29,792 bases of DNA. It comes from a virus. The notes beneath the pieces were generated by a model, which had not been told where the DNA came from, did no database searches, and saw nothing but the letters and a program-made list of their open reading frames with translations. Made by a program: the position numbers and the translations under genes. The stretch covers positions 1 through 29,792 of IMG/VR virus record IMGVR_UViG_3300021368_001506; one strand, written 5' to 3'. Below are positions 1-6,204 of the stretch, piece by piece; within the stretch, counting starts at the first letter, position 1; each line of letters opens with the position of its first letter.

Positions 1-27
1 GCAGAAATAGAATTATTAAAGTCTTAA
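1..27 (+). CDS. 3' end of an upstream gene (partial)
   Basis: Frame 1 is open from the first base and reads AEIELLKS before a TAA at 25-27, three bases ahead of the next ATG. This fits the tail of a + strand gene cut by the window edge, since the genes that follow are equally tightly packed on the same strand. Eight residues cannot identify a product. Confidence 0.5.
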   Translation, partial: AEIELLKS

Positions 28-30
28 AAA

Positions 31-282
31 ATGAAAAGAAACACTATTACTGTAGAGCAAGGATATACACAAGATGATATTGATAATATCACCACACAGT
101 TACCATACCAGCTTTCAGAAATCTCTGGGCTTTCAAGAGGTGCTGAGGATTATGAAGATATAGAAATACACTTTTTATTTGTTCTAGCTAACGATTTTTA
201 TAAAGATGCTTTAACAGCAGAGCAAATAGCTGACATGGAAAGATATTTACCAGAAAACTATCAAGACTTATATACAGACTAA
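31..282 (+). CDS. Small acidic protein of unknown function
   Basis: This is an 83-residue ORF with an ATG preceded by an A-run and no Shine-Dalgarno sequence, as elsewhere in the window. The protein is acidic, with many Asp, Glu and Tyr, and is predicted to be mostly helical. It has no membrane segment, cysteine or recognisable catalytic motif. I do not recognise the family. It starts three bases after the upstream stop and is followed by a 65 bp A/T-rich spacer, so it is probably co-transcribed with the preceding gene. Its place on the coding strand of a dense phage gene array is the main support for it being real. Confidence 0.6.
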   Translation: MKRNTITVEQGYTQDDIDNITTQLPYQLSEISGLSRGAEDYEDIEIHFLFVLANDFYKDALTAEQIADMERYLPENYQDLYTD

Positions 283-347
283 GTAAAAACCACATAAAAT
301 AAGTGATATACTAATTATAACCAAATATTAACTTTAAAACCAAAACC

Positions 348-665
348 ATGACATTTTTTTACCGGACTAGCTCGTGGGGCAGTCAACAAAGAACCGATCA
401 AGAAACCATTAAATTTTGGGAGCATTTATCTTCCAAAGCTAACTGGCGTATTGTGAAACTACCAAATGGTTATTATCAAACCGAATACAAACACATAAAC
501 TGCGACTGTAATCCAGAAAAGGATTTAGGTTGTAAAGACTGGGTGGATGTTACTAGGCGAGAAACAATTGAAGCCGCTGAAAACGCAATCGATGCTTCAG
601 TAGAACACTACAAAAAGAAAGTAGAGTTCTCGCAAGGACCAGTGGTAGTTAAAACCTTTAAGTAA
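348..665 (+). CDS. Conserved-looking small phage protein with a CxC...C cluster
   Basis: This is a 105-residue protein. The N-terminus is Ser/Thr/Trp-rich. The middle has a strand-like stretch (WRIVKLPNGYYQTEY, residues 33-47) followed by Cys52, Cys54 and Cys62. The C-terminal half is helical (about 70-93) and ends in a basic VVVKTFK. Three closely spaced cysteines could bind metal, but a full four-ligand site is not evident. The composition resembles small hypothetical proteins I associate with marine phages, by impression only, and I cannot assign a function. A 65 bp A/T-rich spacer precedes it, the longest gap near the window start, so a promoter there is possible but none is convincing. 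The gene ends 29 bp before the GroEL gene. Confidence 0.65.
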   Translation: MTFFYRTSSWGSQQRTDQETIKFWEHLSSKANWRIVKLPNGYYQTEYKHINCDCNPEKDLGCKDWVDVTRRETIEAAENAIDASVEHYKKKVEFSQGPVVVKTFK

Positions 666-694
666 TAAATACTATAATCTAATTTAATTTAATC

Positions 695-2251
695 ATGTCA
701 GACGCAATTGTCAAAAACCTTAACTTCGGAGGCGAAGCTAGGGAACAAGTATTTAAAGGTATTGAAAAACTCACAAAAGCCGTTAGCTCCACTTTAGGGG
801 CTAGCGGTAAATGTGTGATGCTAGAGGACAATCAAGGAAAACCATTAATCACAAAAGATGGTGTTACTGTAGCAGATTCAATAGTACTTTTAGATCCAGT
901 AGAAAACATGGGAGCCACGCTATTAAAAGAAGCGGCTCGCAAAACAGTACAGGAAGCCGGTGACGGCACAACAACAGCAACAGTGTTAGCTCATGCTATT
1001 TTAAAAGAAGCATATAAGCAAGCTGATAAATCAAACTCTAGAGAGTTGAAAAACGGTATTAATTCGGCTGTAACTAAAGTTGTTAAATATTTAGAAAAAA
1101 TATCAGTACCAGTAGAGGGTAATATGATAGATCAAATAGCAACAATATCAACAAATAATGATGCTGATCTTGGTGAAGTTATTGCTGATGCGTTTAGGTC
1201 TGTAGATAAAACAGGTATTGTAATGATGGAGACCTCAGCCTCTGGTGATACTGAAATGGAAGTTATAGAAGGAGTTCAATACGGAAAAGGTTTAAAGAAC
1301 TCTCACTTTATAACAAATAAACAAAATAAATCTGCAGAGCTAGACAATCCGCTAGTGTTGATTGTTGAATCGCCTGTAGAATCAATTAGACAAATTCAAA
1401 GCGTTTTAGAGTTTGTCATTAAGAATAACAAGCAATTGCTAATCATTGGTGATTTAGAGCAAACAGTTTTAACTGCTCTGGCAATGAACAAAAGCAAAGG
1501 CAATATAAAAGTTAATGTTGTAGATGCGCCGACTTACGGTACAAACAAACAACAAATGCTAAATGATTTATCTCTGCTAACTGGAGCTACAATCATAAAC
1601 GAAGATCTTGGAGATGATATGGATCTAATCCAACCAGAGCATTTAGGTACATGTTTAAAATCTATAACAACATATGAGCAAACTATTTTACAAGTAGAGA
1701 ATCAGTCTCAAGAAGTTTTAGATATTATATCAGATTTAAAAGACAAGTTAGTAACTGAGAAAAATCCTAACGAACTTGTCAAGTTAGAAAAACGTCTTTC
1801 GATGCTTGCGGCAAAAATTGCTACAGTAAAAGTCGGTGCAAATTCTGATATTGAACTTAAAGAAAAAACAGATAGGGTTGAAGATGCCATCTGTGCTACT
1901 AAAGCTGCGATCAAAGAAGGCATAGTCCCAGGAGGTGGTATTGCTTTATTAAATGCTTCAAATACTATTAAGCCAACTAAGTTTGGCGAAGATGTGTTAC
2001 TAGAAGCAATTAAGGCGCCATTTAAGACCATTTTAGATAATGCTGGTATTACGGACTATGATGAGCCAACAACACGCGGTAGAGGTTTAAACGTGGTTAC
2101 AGGAAATATGGTAAATATGATTAAATCAGGAATTATTGATCCTCTACAAGTTACAAAAAGCGCACTTCAAAACGCAGCTTCAGTAGCAACTACCATATTG
2201 TCAACCGATTGTGTAATTAATAATTTACGTATCAATGAAGGCAATAGGTAA
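695..2251 (+). CDS. groEL: Phage-encoded chaperonin GroEL (Cpn60)
   Basis: A 518-residue group I chaperonin that would form the ATP-driven folding ring. The nucleotide-site residues are present: ITKDG with Asp55 (E. coli D52), GDGTTTAT at 89-96 with Asp90 (D87), and VEDA with Asp397 (D398) followed by the family signature EGIVPGGG at 408-415. Equatorial, intermediate and apical domains align end to end with E. coli GroEL with few indels. Three features are odd. The usual LGPKG loop reads LGASG (34-38). Several apical substrate-binding positions are changed: by my hand alignment Y199 is Leu200, Y203 is His204, L234 is Gln235 and V263 is Ala263. The C-terminus ends without the Gly-Gly-Met tail. 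The last 17 bases overlap the GroES gene, so the two are translationally coupled. The substrate is unknown; capsid protein folding is the obvious candidate. Confidence 0.97.
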   Translation: MSDAIVKNLNFGGEAREQVFKGIEKLTKAVSSTLGASGKCVMLEDNQGKPLITKDGVTVADSIVLLDPVENMGATLLKEAARKTVQEAGDGTTTATVLAHAILKEAYKQADKSNSRELKNGINSAVTKVVKYLEKISVPVEGNMIDQIATISTNNDADLGEVIADAFRSVDKTGIVMMETSASGDTEMEVIEGVQYGKGLKNSHFITNKQNKSAELDNPLVLIVESPVESIRQIQSVLEFVIKNNKQLLIIGDLEQTVLTALAMNKSKGNIKVNVVDAPTYGTNKQQMLNDLSLLTGATIINEDLGDDMDLIQPEHLGTCLKSITTYEQTILQVENQSQEVLDIISDLKDKLVTEKNPNELVKLEKRLSMLAAKIATVKVGANSDIELKEKTDRVEDAICATKAAIKEGIVPGGGIALLNASNTIKPTKFGEDVLLEAIKAPFKTILDNAGITDYDEPTTRGRGLNVVTGNMVNMIKSGIIDPLQVTKSALQNAASVATTILSTDCVINNLRINEGNR

Positions 2252-2495
2252 AAATTTAATTATACAAAAGGTAAAAGAAGGAACTACCAAAACAAAAGGT
2301 GGTTTACTTCTTGCTGATTCTCATAAAGAGGATATAAGATATATAGAAGCTAATATAGTTTCTGTCGGCGATGAAATTGTTGGATTAAAAGAAAACGATA
2401 GTATTTTTTTTGATCGGCACGCTGGCCATAAAATAGAAGTAAATAAAGATATATATCACGTCATTAAAGTTTCAGACGTAGTTGTTGTTTTATGA
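2235..2495 (+). CDS. groES: Cochaperonin GroES (Cpn10), apparently without the roof hairpin
   Basis: An 86-residue cochaperonin, the lid of the GroEL ring. The mobile loop is present with the GroEL-contacting hydrophobic tripeptide (GGLLL at 22-26, equivalent to GGIVL of E. coli GroES). The barrel strands follow, ending in a hydrophobic VVVVL. E. coli GroES has 97 residues. Between AVG and VGDIVIF it carries a roof beta-hairpin, whereas here SVG (43-45) is joined to the next strand by only a short DEIVGLKEND segment, so most of the roof hairpin appears missing. T4 gp31 is known to lack this hairpin too. The gene starts inside the 3' end of groEL and its stop overlaps the next ATG (ATGA), so all three genes are coupled. 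Confidence 0.95.
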   Translation: MKAIGKNLIIQKVKEGTTKTKGGLLLADSHKEDIRYIEANIVSVGDEIVGLKENDSIFFDRHAGHKIEVNKDIYHVIKVSDVVVVL

Positions 2496-2938
2496 GAAGG
2501 CTTGACGTAAGTCAACTCAAGGAAATTGGCTTATTAAAACATTATCGAACAATTCGTAAATGGGCTTGCAAAAACAACAACTTAAACGATGCTGATTTAG
2601 AGTTACTTATATACCTAGAATGTATGGAGTACTTTACCAAGCAAGACTTTAAAGATGGTGTTTATGCGTATTCCTGGGATAACAGAAGATGGAATAGATT
2701 ATTGAAAGAAGGCTGGATTGTTGTTTGGAGAAAAAGAAATAGAACAACACAGAAATACCATATATATCAAGTGTCGTTTAAGTTTAAGCAATTGAGTTCT
2801 AGAATATATAGAATAATGCTTGGTGAAGATGACATACCCACTAGCGATAGAAGAAATAATATAATGCAAGGTAAAACTTATACTGACGCGGTTTTACGAT
2901 TTGCGATTAATAATGTCAACAAAGATAAAACAAGATGA
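2492..2938 (+). CDS. Probable winged-helix DNA-binding protein
   Basis: A 148-residue basic protein. Residues about 36-112 read like a winged helix-turn-helix of the MarR type: helix (DADLELLIYLECMEYF), short linker, a second helix with SWDNRRWNRLLKEGW as the probable recognition segment, then two strands joined by a basic RKRNRTTQKY wing. A further helix follows (QLSSRIYRIMLGE). The C-terminus is helical and basic. The family assignment is from this pattern only. The gene overlaps groES by 4 bp and the following gene by 4 bp, so it belongs to the chaperonin operon. It could be a phage transcription regulator or a DNA-binding packaging accessory; nothing in the sequence decides between these. 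Confidence 0.7.
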   Translation: MRRLDVSQLKEIGLLKHYRTIRKWACKNNNLNDADLELLIYLECMEYFTKQDFKDGVYAYSWDNRRWNRLLKEGWIVVWRKRNRTTQKYHIYQVSFKFKQLSSRIYRIMLGEDDIPTSDRRNNIMQGKTYTDAVLRFAINNVNKDKTR

Positions 2939-3249
2939 ACAACCTAGCAATTGATCCATTAACTGGTCAACCAATTAACCCAGCTGCTAAACAACAGGTT
3001 CAGCCAACTTTAACGCCGCTAGCTCCTAATGGTATGCCAGTGCAACCAGTTGCTGCTCAAATCCCTAATCCAGCTGTATATGGTGATCCGCGTGTTATGA
3101 ACACCGGTATGGCTATGTATGGATCTCCTGAAATGAGACAAAACAGCGTTGCTTATATGACTGAAGCTCAAGAAGATGCTTTTGGCCCAGGAAGCAAAGT
3201 GTATGAAAGTGGAAACACTGAAATTTATAATGCATTAAAAAACAAATAA
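2935..3249 (+). CDS. Pro/Met/Gln-rich small protein of unknown function
   Basis: A 104-residue protein of low complexity in its first half, with many Pro, Gln, Ala and Asn and no secondary-structure-like pattern (about residues 8-50), followed by TGMAMYGSPEM at 57-67 and a short helical C-terminus. A related TGxxMYxxxP element occurs twice in the gene at 3778, which hints at a shared role. The disordered look and position among other small genes would suit a virion-associated linker or scaffold accessory, but this is a guess. The start codon overlaps the stop of the preceding gene. Confidence 0.65.
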   Translation: MNNLAIDPLTGQPINPAAKQQVQPTLTPLAPNGMPVQPVAAQIPNPAVYGDPRVMNTGMAMYGSPEMRQNSVAYMTEAQEDAFGPGSKVYESGNTEIYNALKNK

Positions 3250-3251
3250 TT

Positions 3252-3470
3252 ATGGAACACGCTATTGATAAAATCAAAAAAAATCCTAAGTTATCAGGAC
3301 AGATTGGTGAAAATGCTATTTGGGACGGACCGTTAGATAAAACAGGTTTCCCAATGGGTAAAGGATCTAGTTCTGGTAAAGACGGAATGGAAGTTAGCAA
3401 ATATCCTTGTAAATATTCAGACCAACCTATTACTAGCAAAGCAATGGGTCGTGGCAGAATGGTGCGATAA
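3252..3470 (+). CDS. Small Gly/Lys-rich protein of unknown function
   Basis: A 72-residue basic protein with a short helical N-terminus (EHAIDKIKKNP), then a Gly/Ser/Lys-rich region (FPMGKGSSSGKDGM, about 36-49) and a basic end, GRGRMVR. There is one Cys and no membrane segment. It starts two bases after the previous stop, and its TAA shares its last base with the next ATG (TAATG), so it is translated together with its neighbours. I do not recognise the family. Basic, glycine-rich small proteins in such clusters can be minor virion or nucleic-acid-binding proteins, but nothing here proves either. Confidence 0.6.
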   Translation: MEHAIDKIKKNPKLSGQIGENAIWDGPLDKTGFPMGKGSSSGKDGMEVSKYPCKYSDQPITSKAMGRGRMVR

Positions 3471-3760
3471 TGGCAGACAAAAGTAAAATGGCTTGTAATA
3501 AGCCTGTTAAGTCTGACAGAGCCGGGAAGAAAAAAATGGTAAAAGCCTGCGCTAATGGTAAAGAAAAATTAATTCACTTTGGTGCAACTGGTTATGGTCA
3601 TAATTATTCTGCTGCAGCTAGGAAATCTTTTAAAGCGCGTCATAAATGCGGTGAAGCAAAAGATAAATTAACCGCTCGTTATTGGGCGTGTAAAAATCTA
3701 TGGGCCGGTAAAGGCGGTAGTAAAAAATCAAGTCCAAAAGGAATTAGAGGTAAATATTAA
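3470..3760 (+). CDS. Lys/Cys-rich basic protein, possible nucleic-acid or zinc binder
   Basis: A 96-residue, strongly basic protein (many Lys and Arg) with four well-spaced cysteines: ACNKP (Cys9), KACANG (Cys27), RHKCGEA (Cys57) and YWACKN (Cys73). The core IHFGATGYGHNYSAAARKSF followed by KARHKC and KLTARYWACK looks like a conserved element seen in many environmental phage genomes, recalled from general familiarity and not searched. Four Cys plus His residues could form a metal site. The C-terminus is a flexible Gly/Ser/Lys tail. The high charge suits a DNA- or RNA-associated protein, perhaps packaged in the virion. Function unknown. Confidence 0.75.
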   Translation: MADKSKMACNKPVKSDRAGKKKMVKACANGKEKLIHFGATGYGHNYSAAARKSFKARHKCGEAKDKLTARYWACKNLWAGKGGSKKSSPKGIRGKY

Positions 3761-3777
3761 TAAATAAACTAAACAAA

Positions 3778-4068
3778 ATGGGAAAAGCTGAAAAATATGA
3801 TATGTCTATGGCATATAACAAGAATCTACGACCAAGTGCTAGATTACATTATTTAGAAAACGCTCGTCACGATAAAGACACTGGAGCTGCAATGTATAAA
3901 AAAAGCCCAGCTACAGCTAAGTGTGGTCCTCGTATGGAATCCGCTAAGCAAGAACGAGCTAATCTTATGAAAGATATGCCTGTAGATAACCGAGCTACTG
4001 GTGTTGGAATGTACGATGGTCCTGCAATGAAAGGAACATTTATGAGCAAGCACTGTAACTGTCGTTAA
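3778..4068 (+). CDS. Met/Ala/Lys-rich small protein with an internal TGxxMY repeat
   Basis: A 96-residue basic protein with two related elements: TGAAMYKKSP (35-44) and TGVGMYDGPAMKG (74-86). The same element occurs once in the product of the gene at 2935. Cys49 and a terminal CNC (93-95) are the only cysteines. Between the elements lies a charged helical stretch (MESAKQERANLMKDM). There is no membrane segment or known catalytic motif. The start is an ATG after an A-rich leader, and the gene ends one base before the next ATG. The repeat suggests a short interaction motif shared by small proteins of this cluster. Function unknown. Confidence 0.65.
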   Translation: MGKAEKYDMSMAYNKNLRPSARLHYLENARHDKDTGAAMYKKSPATAKCGPRMESAKQERANLMKDMPVDNRATGVGMYDGPAMKGTFMSKHCNCR

Positions 4069-4069
4069 T

Positions 4070-4384
4070 ATGGCTTTTAAAATAAATCCACCTTACGTAG
4101 TAGACAACACACCTATACATATGGTAGATTTAGAAGAAGGTGTTATGGGTAGAACTAATAAAAACGGTGTTATACTCATAAACAAAAAATTGAGTGATAA
4201 AGATATTAAGAAAGTTATTGCTCACGAAAAAGTACATGTTAATCAGTTTAAAAATGGAGATCTTGATTACGACGATAAAAACGTTTATTGGAAAGGCGTA
4301 ACTTATTCAAGATCAAAAATAAACGAAGGTAATAAAAAACTGCCGTGGGAAATACCGGCATATAAAGCTTCAAACAATGTCTAA
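4070..4384 (+). CDS. Small HExxH zinc metallopeptidase-like protein
   Basis: A 104-residue protein with a gluzincin-type active site. AHEKVH places the HExxH at 52-56 (His52, Glu53 and His56 as metal ligands and catalytic base), and LPWEIPAY supplies Glu94 as a likely third ligand, followed by a Tyr. Between them lies the Asp/Asn-rich GDLDYDDKNVYWKG. The protein has no signal peptide and is little more than a minimal catalytic core. It overlaps the holin-like gene by 8 bp, which raises the possibility that it is a lysis peptidase, but virion maturation or an intracellular role are equally possible. The peptidase assignment rests on the motif alone. Confidence 0.72.
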   Translation: MAFKINPPYVVDNTPIHMVDLEEGVMGRTNKNGVILINKKLSDKDIKKVIAHEKVHVNQFKNGDLDYDDKNVYWKGVTYSRSKINEGNKKLPWEIPAYKASNNV

Positions 4385-4835
4385 GAAACCATTTAAAGAA
4401 ACAACTGTTGGTAAAATGCTAGTTGGTGCAGCTGGTTTAATTAACCCTACGCTAGGTAGCGTTTTAGCTGGAATTACATCTCCTAAAGATGCTATTGCCG
4501 CTATTACAAAGTCTGATATACCTCAAGATGATAAAATCAAGCTTCAGACTATGATTTACGAGCAGCAAGTAAAAGAAATGCAAGAAATTAGTGATCGTTG
4601 GAGCGCTGATTCAATTTCTGACAGTTGGCTTAGTAAAAACGTTCGCCCATTAGTTTTAGTGTGGTGTATTGTTATATTTACACTCGCTGGCATACTAGAT
4701 AGTGTTCAAGGAATACCGTTTCAAATCAATGCTCTTTGGAACGATACATTTGAAAAAGTTATGATGGCTGTTGTTCTTGCTTATTTTGGTGGTAGAACTA
4801 CAGAGAAAGCAACAAATTTATTTAAGAAAAAGTAA
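4377..4835 (+). CDS. Holin-like membrane protein (3-TM family)
   Basis: A 152-residue protein. The N-terminal part contains an Ala/Gly/Leu-rich segment (about 13-33). A charged helical middle (50-80) follows, then SDSWLSKNVRPLVLVWCIVI beginning a membrane segment at about 90-107, a short loop, and a second membrane segment at about 126-141 ending in YFGGRTTEK. The order Trp-Leu-x-Lys-x-x-Arg-Pro, membrane helix, loop, membrane helix, YFGGR, Glu-Lys matches the three-TM holin family first described in gene transfer agents (established knowledge). A holin would make the inner-membrane hole at the end of infection. It directly overlaps the metallopeptidase gene and precedes a secreted protein, so these three may act together. 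Confidence 0.78.
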   Translation: MSKKPFKETTVGKMLVGAAGLINPTLGSVLAGITSPKDAIAAITKSDIPQDDKIKLQTMIYEQQVKEMQEISDRWSADSISDSWLSKNVRPLVLVWCIVIFTLAGILDSVQGIPFQINALWNDTFEKVMMAVVLAYFGGRTTEKATNLFKKK

Positions 4836-4862
4836 TTTTTTACGATAATATTCATATATTTA

Positions 4863-4888
4863 GTGTGTTAACTTTAAATCAAACACAC
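4863..4888 (+). promoter_or_regulatory. Inverted repeat in the leader of the secreted-protein gene
   Basis: GTGTGTT at 4863-4869 is the exact reverse complement of AACACAC at 4882-4888, with a 12-base A/T-rich loop. It ends six bases before the ATG at 4895, so an RNA hairpin here would sit in the initiation region; as DNA it could be an operator. Just upstream, TATATTTAG at 4855-4863 partly resembles the Bacteroidota -7 box (TAnnTTTG), but no clear -33 box is present. This is the only gene in this stretch with its own leader of about 60 bp. Confidence 0.35.
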
Positions 4889-4894
4889 AATATT

Positions 4895-5221
4895 ATGAAA
4901 AACGTTCTTTTATTATTAGCTTTTATTTTTTCAACAAATTTATTTGCGCAAAAACAATTCAATGGAGTTTGGAAACACGATTACTCTAGTGCTATTTTAA
5001 CAATCAATTTAGATACAGTAGAGCCAAACAATATTACGGTCTACAATCCCGAAACAAATAATATTTTTCACGAAAATATTATACAAGTAAAAAACAACGA
5101 AATGCTAGTTGTTGCTGTTTTTGATGACAATAGTAATTATAGTTGTAAATACATATTAAAAAAACCAAATGAGCTTTATTGCTACATGGACGATTACATA
5201 TTAATTTATAAAAAACAATAA
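4895..5221 (+). CDS. Small exported protein with signal peptide
   Basis: A 108-residue protein from the ATG at 4895. An in-frame GTG 30 bases upstream would add ten polar residues in front of the signal peptide and would start inside the inverted repeat, so I reject it. Residues 1-18 are a typical signal peptide (KN, then VLLLLAFIF, then STNLFA) with probable cleavage before Gln19. There is no lipobox Cys. The mature part (about 90 residues) alternates hydrophobic and polar residues, has FNGVW near its start and two Cys, and would suit a small beta-barrel or sandwich, perhaps lipocalin-like; this is a guess. Such proteins are common in flavobacterial genomes, so host origin is plausible. It could act on the envelope during lysis or block superinfection. 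Confidence 0.75.
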   Translation: MKNVLLLLAFIFSTNLFAQKQFNGVWKHDYSSAILTINLDTVEPNNITVYNPETNNIFHENIIQVKNNEMLVVAVFDDNSNYSCKYILKKPNELYCYMDDYILIYKKQ

Positions 5222-5222
5222 A

Positions 5223-5696
5223 ATGCCTTACAAACAAAAACCGGGCCGTGGCCCAATGATGAAAACCGGAAGAGGTTTAAGAAAAGATCTACTTGGTCCA
5301 GCTGCTCACGAGCCTGGTCATGATGGTGAAGAAGACCCAAGATTTAAGTATAATGATCAGGGTCAACAAATCGGTATGAAAGACCCTAGGACAGGTGGTT
5401 ATTATACTCCTAGCGACAAAGCGTTTAAAGCTATGAAAGCTAAAGCTGAAAAAATAGGGCGTGCTCCTAGACCGTATAAAGGAAGATTTACTGAATTTGG
5501 GGATAAAGATAGAGCGGCTGGTTTTGTAAGTCAAGCAGGAGAATTTAAAAGAGCAACTAACAAAAGACAGTTAGAAAGCCTAAGAAAGGAATATGATAAA
5601 GATAGAAGAAATTACGAAGCTGAAGAAAAACGAAGAGCTGAAAGACGCGGCAGGTATTTAGATTATACTGGCACAACAATAAAAAAAATAAAATAA
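5223..5696 (+). CDS. Basic, charged protein with C-terminal coiled coil, unknown function
   Basis: A 157-residue, Lys/Arg-rich protein. The first third is Gly/Pro-rich and probably disordered, the middle includes GGYYTPSDKAFKAMKAKAEK, and residues about 113-145 form a highly charged helix (NKRQLESLRKEYDKDRRNYE and on) with coiled-coil character. There are no cysteines, membrane segments or catalytic motifs. It starts one base after the stop of the exported protein and ends 27 bp before the next gene. A virion or DNA-associated role would fit the composition, but I do not recognise the family. Confidence 0.65.
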   Translation: MPYKQKPGRGPMMKTGRGLRKDLLGPAAHEPGHDGEEDPRFKYNDQGQQIGMKDPRTGGYYTPSDKAFKAMKAKAEKIGRAPRPYKGRFTEFGDKDRAAGFVSQAGEFKRATNKRQLESLRKEYDKDRRNYEAEEKRRAERRGRYLDYTGTTIKKIK

Positions 5697-5723
5697 TAAA
5701 TTCAATCAATTAAATTTAATTAA

Positions 5724-6002
5724 ATGAGTAAAGTAAAAGAAATTAAAAATGTAATTTCTGAAGAGCAGTTGTCTAGTATTAACGAGCAACAAAATCTGCT
5801 TAATGAAATTATTCACCGCATCGGTCTTATTGAAACAGAGAAACACAGTTTATTACACCGTGTTGCTGAAATAAATAAGAAAGTAGAAGAAATCAAACTA
5901 GAACTTGAGCAAGAATATGGCAAGGTTAGTATTGATTTAAAAACTGGTGAATACTCTCCAATCGAAGAAGAAGATAATGCAGTCGATAATAAGGAAAATT
6001 AG
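5724..6002 (+). CDS. Small coiled-coil protein, unknown function
   Basis: A 92-residue protein dominated by two long amphipathic helices, about 13-35 and 39-66, with leucine/isoleucine heptad spacing, joined by LIETEKHS. A short strand-like GKVSIDLKTGEY and an acidic tail follow. The overall look is prefoldin-like: a hairpin of helices. The start ATG follows an A/T-rich leader (TTTAATTAA). The 3' end overlaps the next gene by 26 bases. It probably oligomerises; role unknown. Confidence 0.7.
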   Translation: MSKVKEIKNVISEEQLSSINEQQNLLNEIIHRIGLIETEKHSLLHRVAEINKKVEEIKLELEQEYGKVSIDLKTGEYSPIEEEDNAVDNKEN

Positions 6003-6204
6003 CATTGGCGCTGATTACAAAAACGATGCCATGCATTATTCTTTAGGCCAAACGGTTTATGGAGGGCATGAGATAGCATATATAATCTTCGACAATACTG
6101 ATAATTCATATAACATTCACATAAAAAAAGACAACGAGGTTATGCCATGGAAGAAATTTAATTCTAACATGGCTATATCTGTTGAATATGATTTAGAATA
6201 CTAA
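5977..6204 (+). CDS. Small beta-rich protein of unknown function
   Basis: A 75-residue protein from the ATG at 5977. The same frame can be extended to a GTG at 5947, but that would increase the overlap with the coiled-coil gene from 26 to 56 bases, and the added lysine-rich residues look like out-of-frame coding, so I prefer 5977. The core ISIGADYKNDAMHYSLGQ, then alternating hydrophobic residues (IAYIIFDN, YNIHIKK, VMPWKKF, ISVEYDLEY), suggests a small beta sheet. No motif gives a function. Its stop overlaps the next start by one base (TAATG). Confidence 0.65.
   Translation: MQSIIRKISIGADYKNDAMHYSLGQTVYGGHEIAYIIFDNTDNSYNIHIKKDNEVMPWKKFNSNMAISVEYDLEY

Noticed and set aside
283-347. Promoter in the 65 bp spacer
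   Set aside because: A/T-rich but no convincing TTTG / TAnnTTTG pair at the right spacing.
1708-2031. Reverse-strand ORF of 107 residues
   Set aside because: It lies entirely inside groEL, has the Ser/Leu-rich look of antisense to a coding gene, and no other gene is on that strand.
4865-4894. GTG start for the exported protein
   Set aside because: It would put ten polar residues before the signal peptide and starts inside the inverted repeat.
5947-5976. GTG start for the small beta-rich gene
   Set aside because: It would deepen the overlap with the previous gene and add a lysine-rich segment; ATG at 5977 is better.
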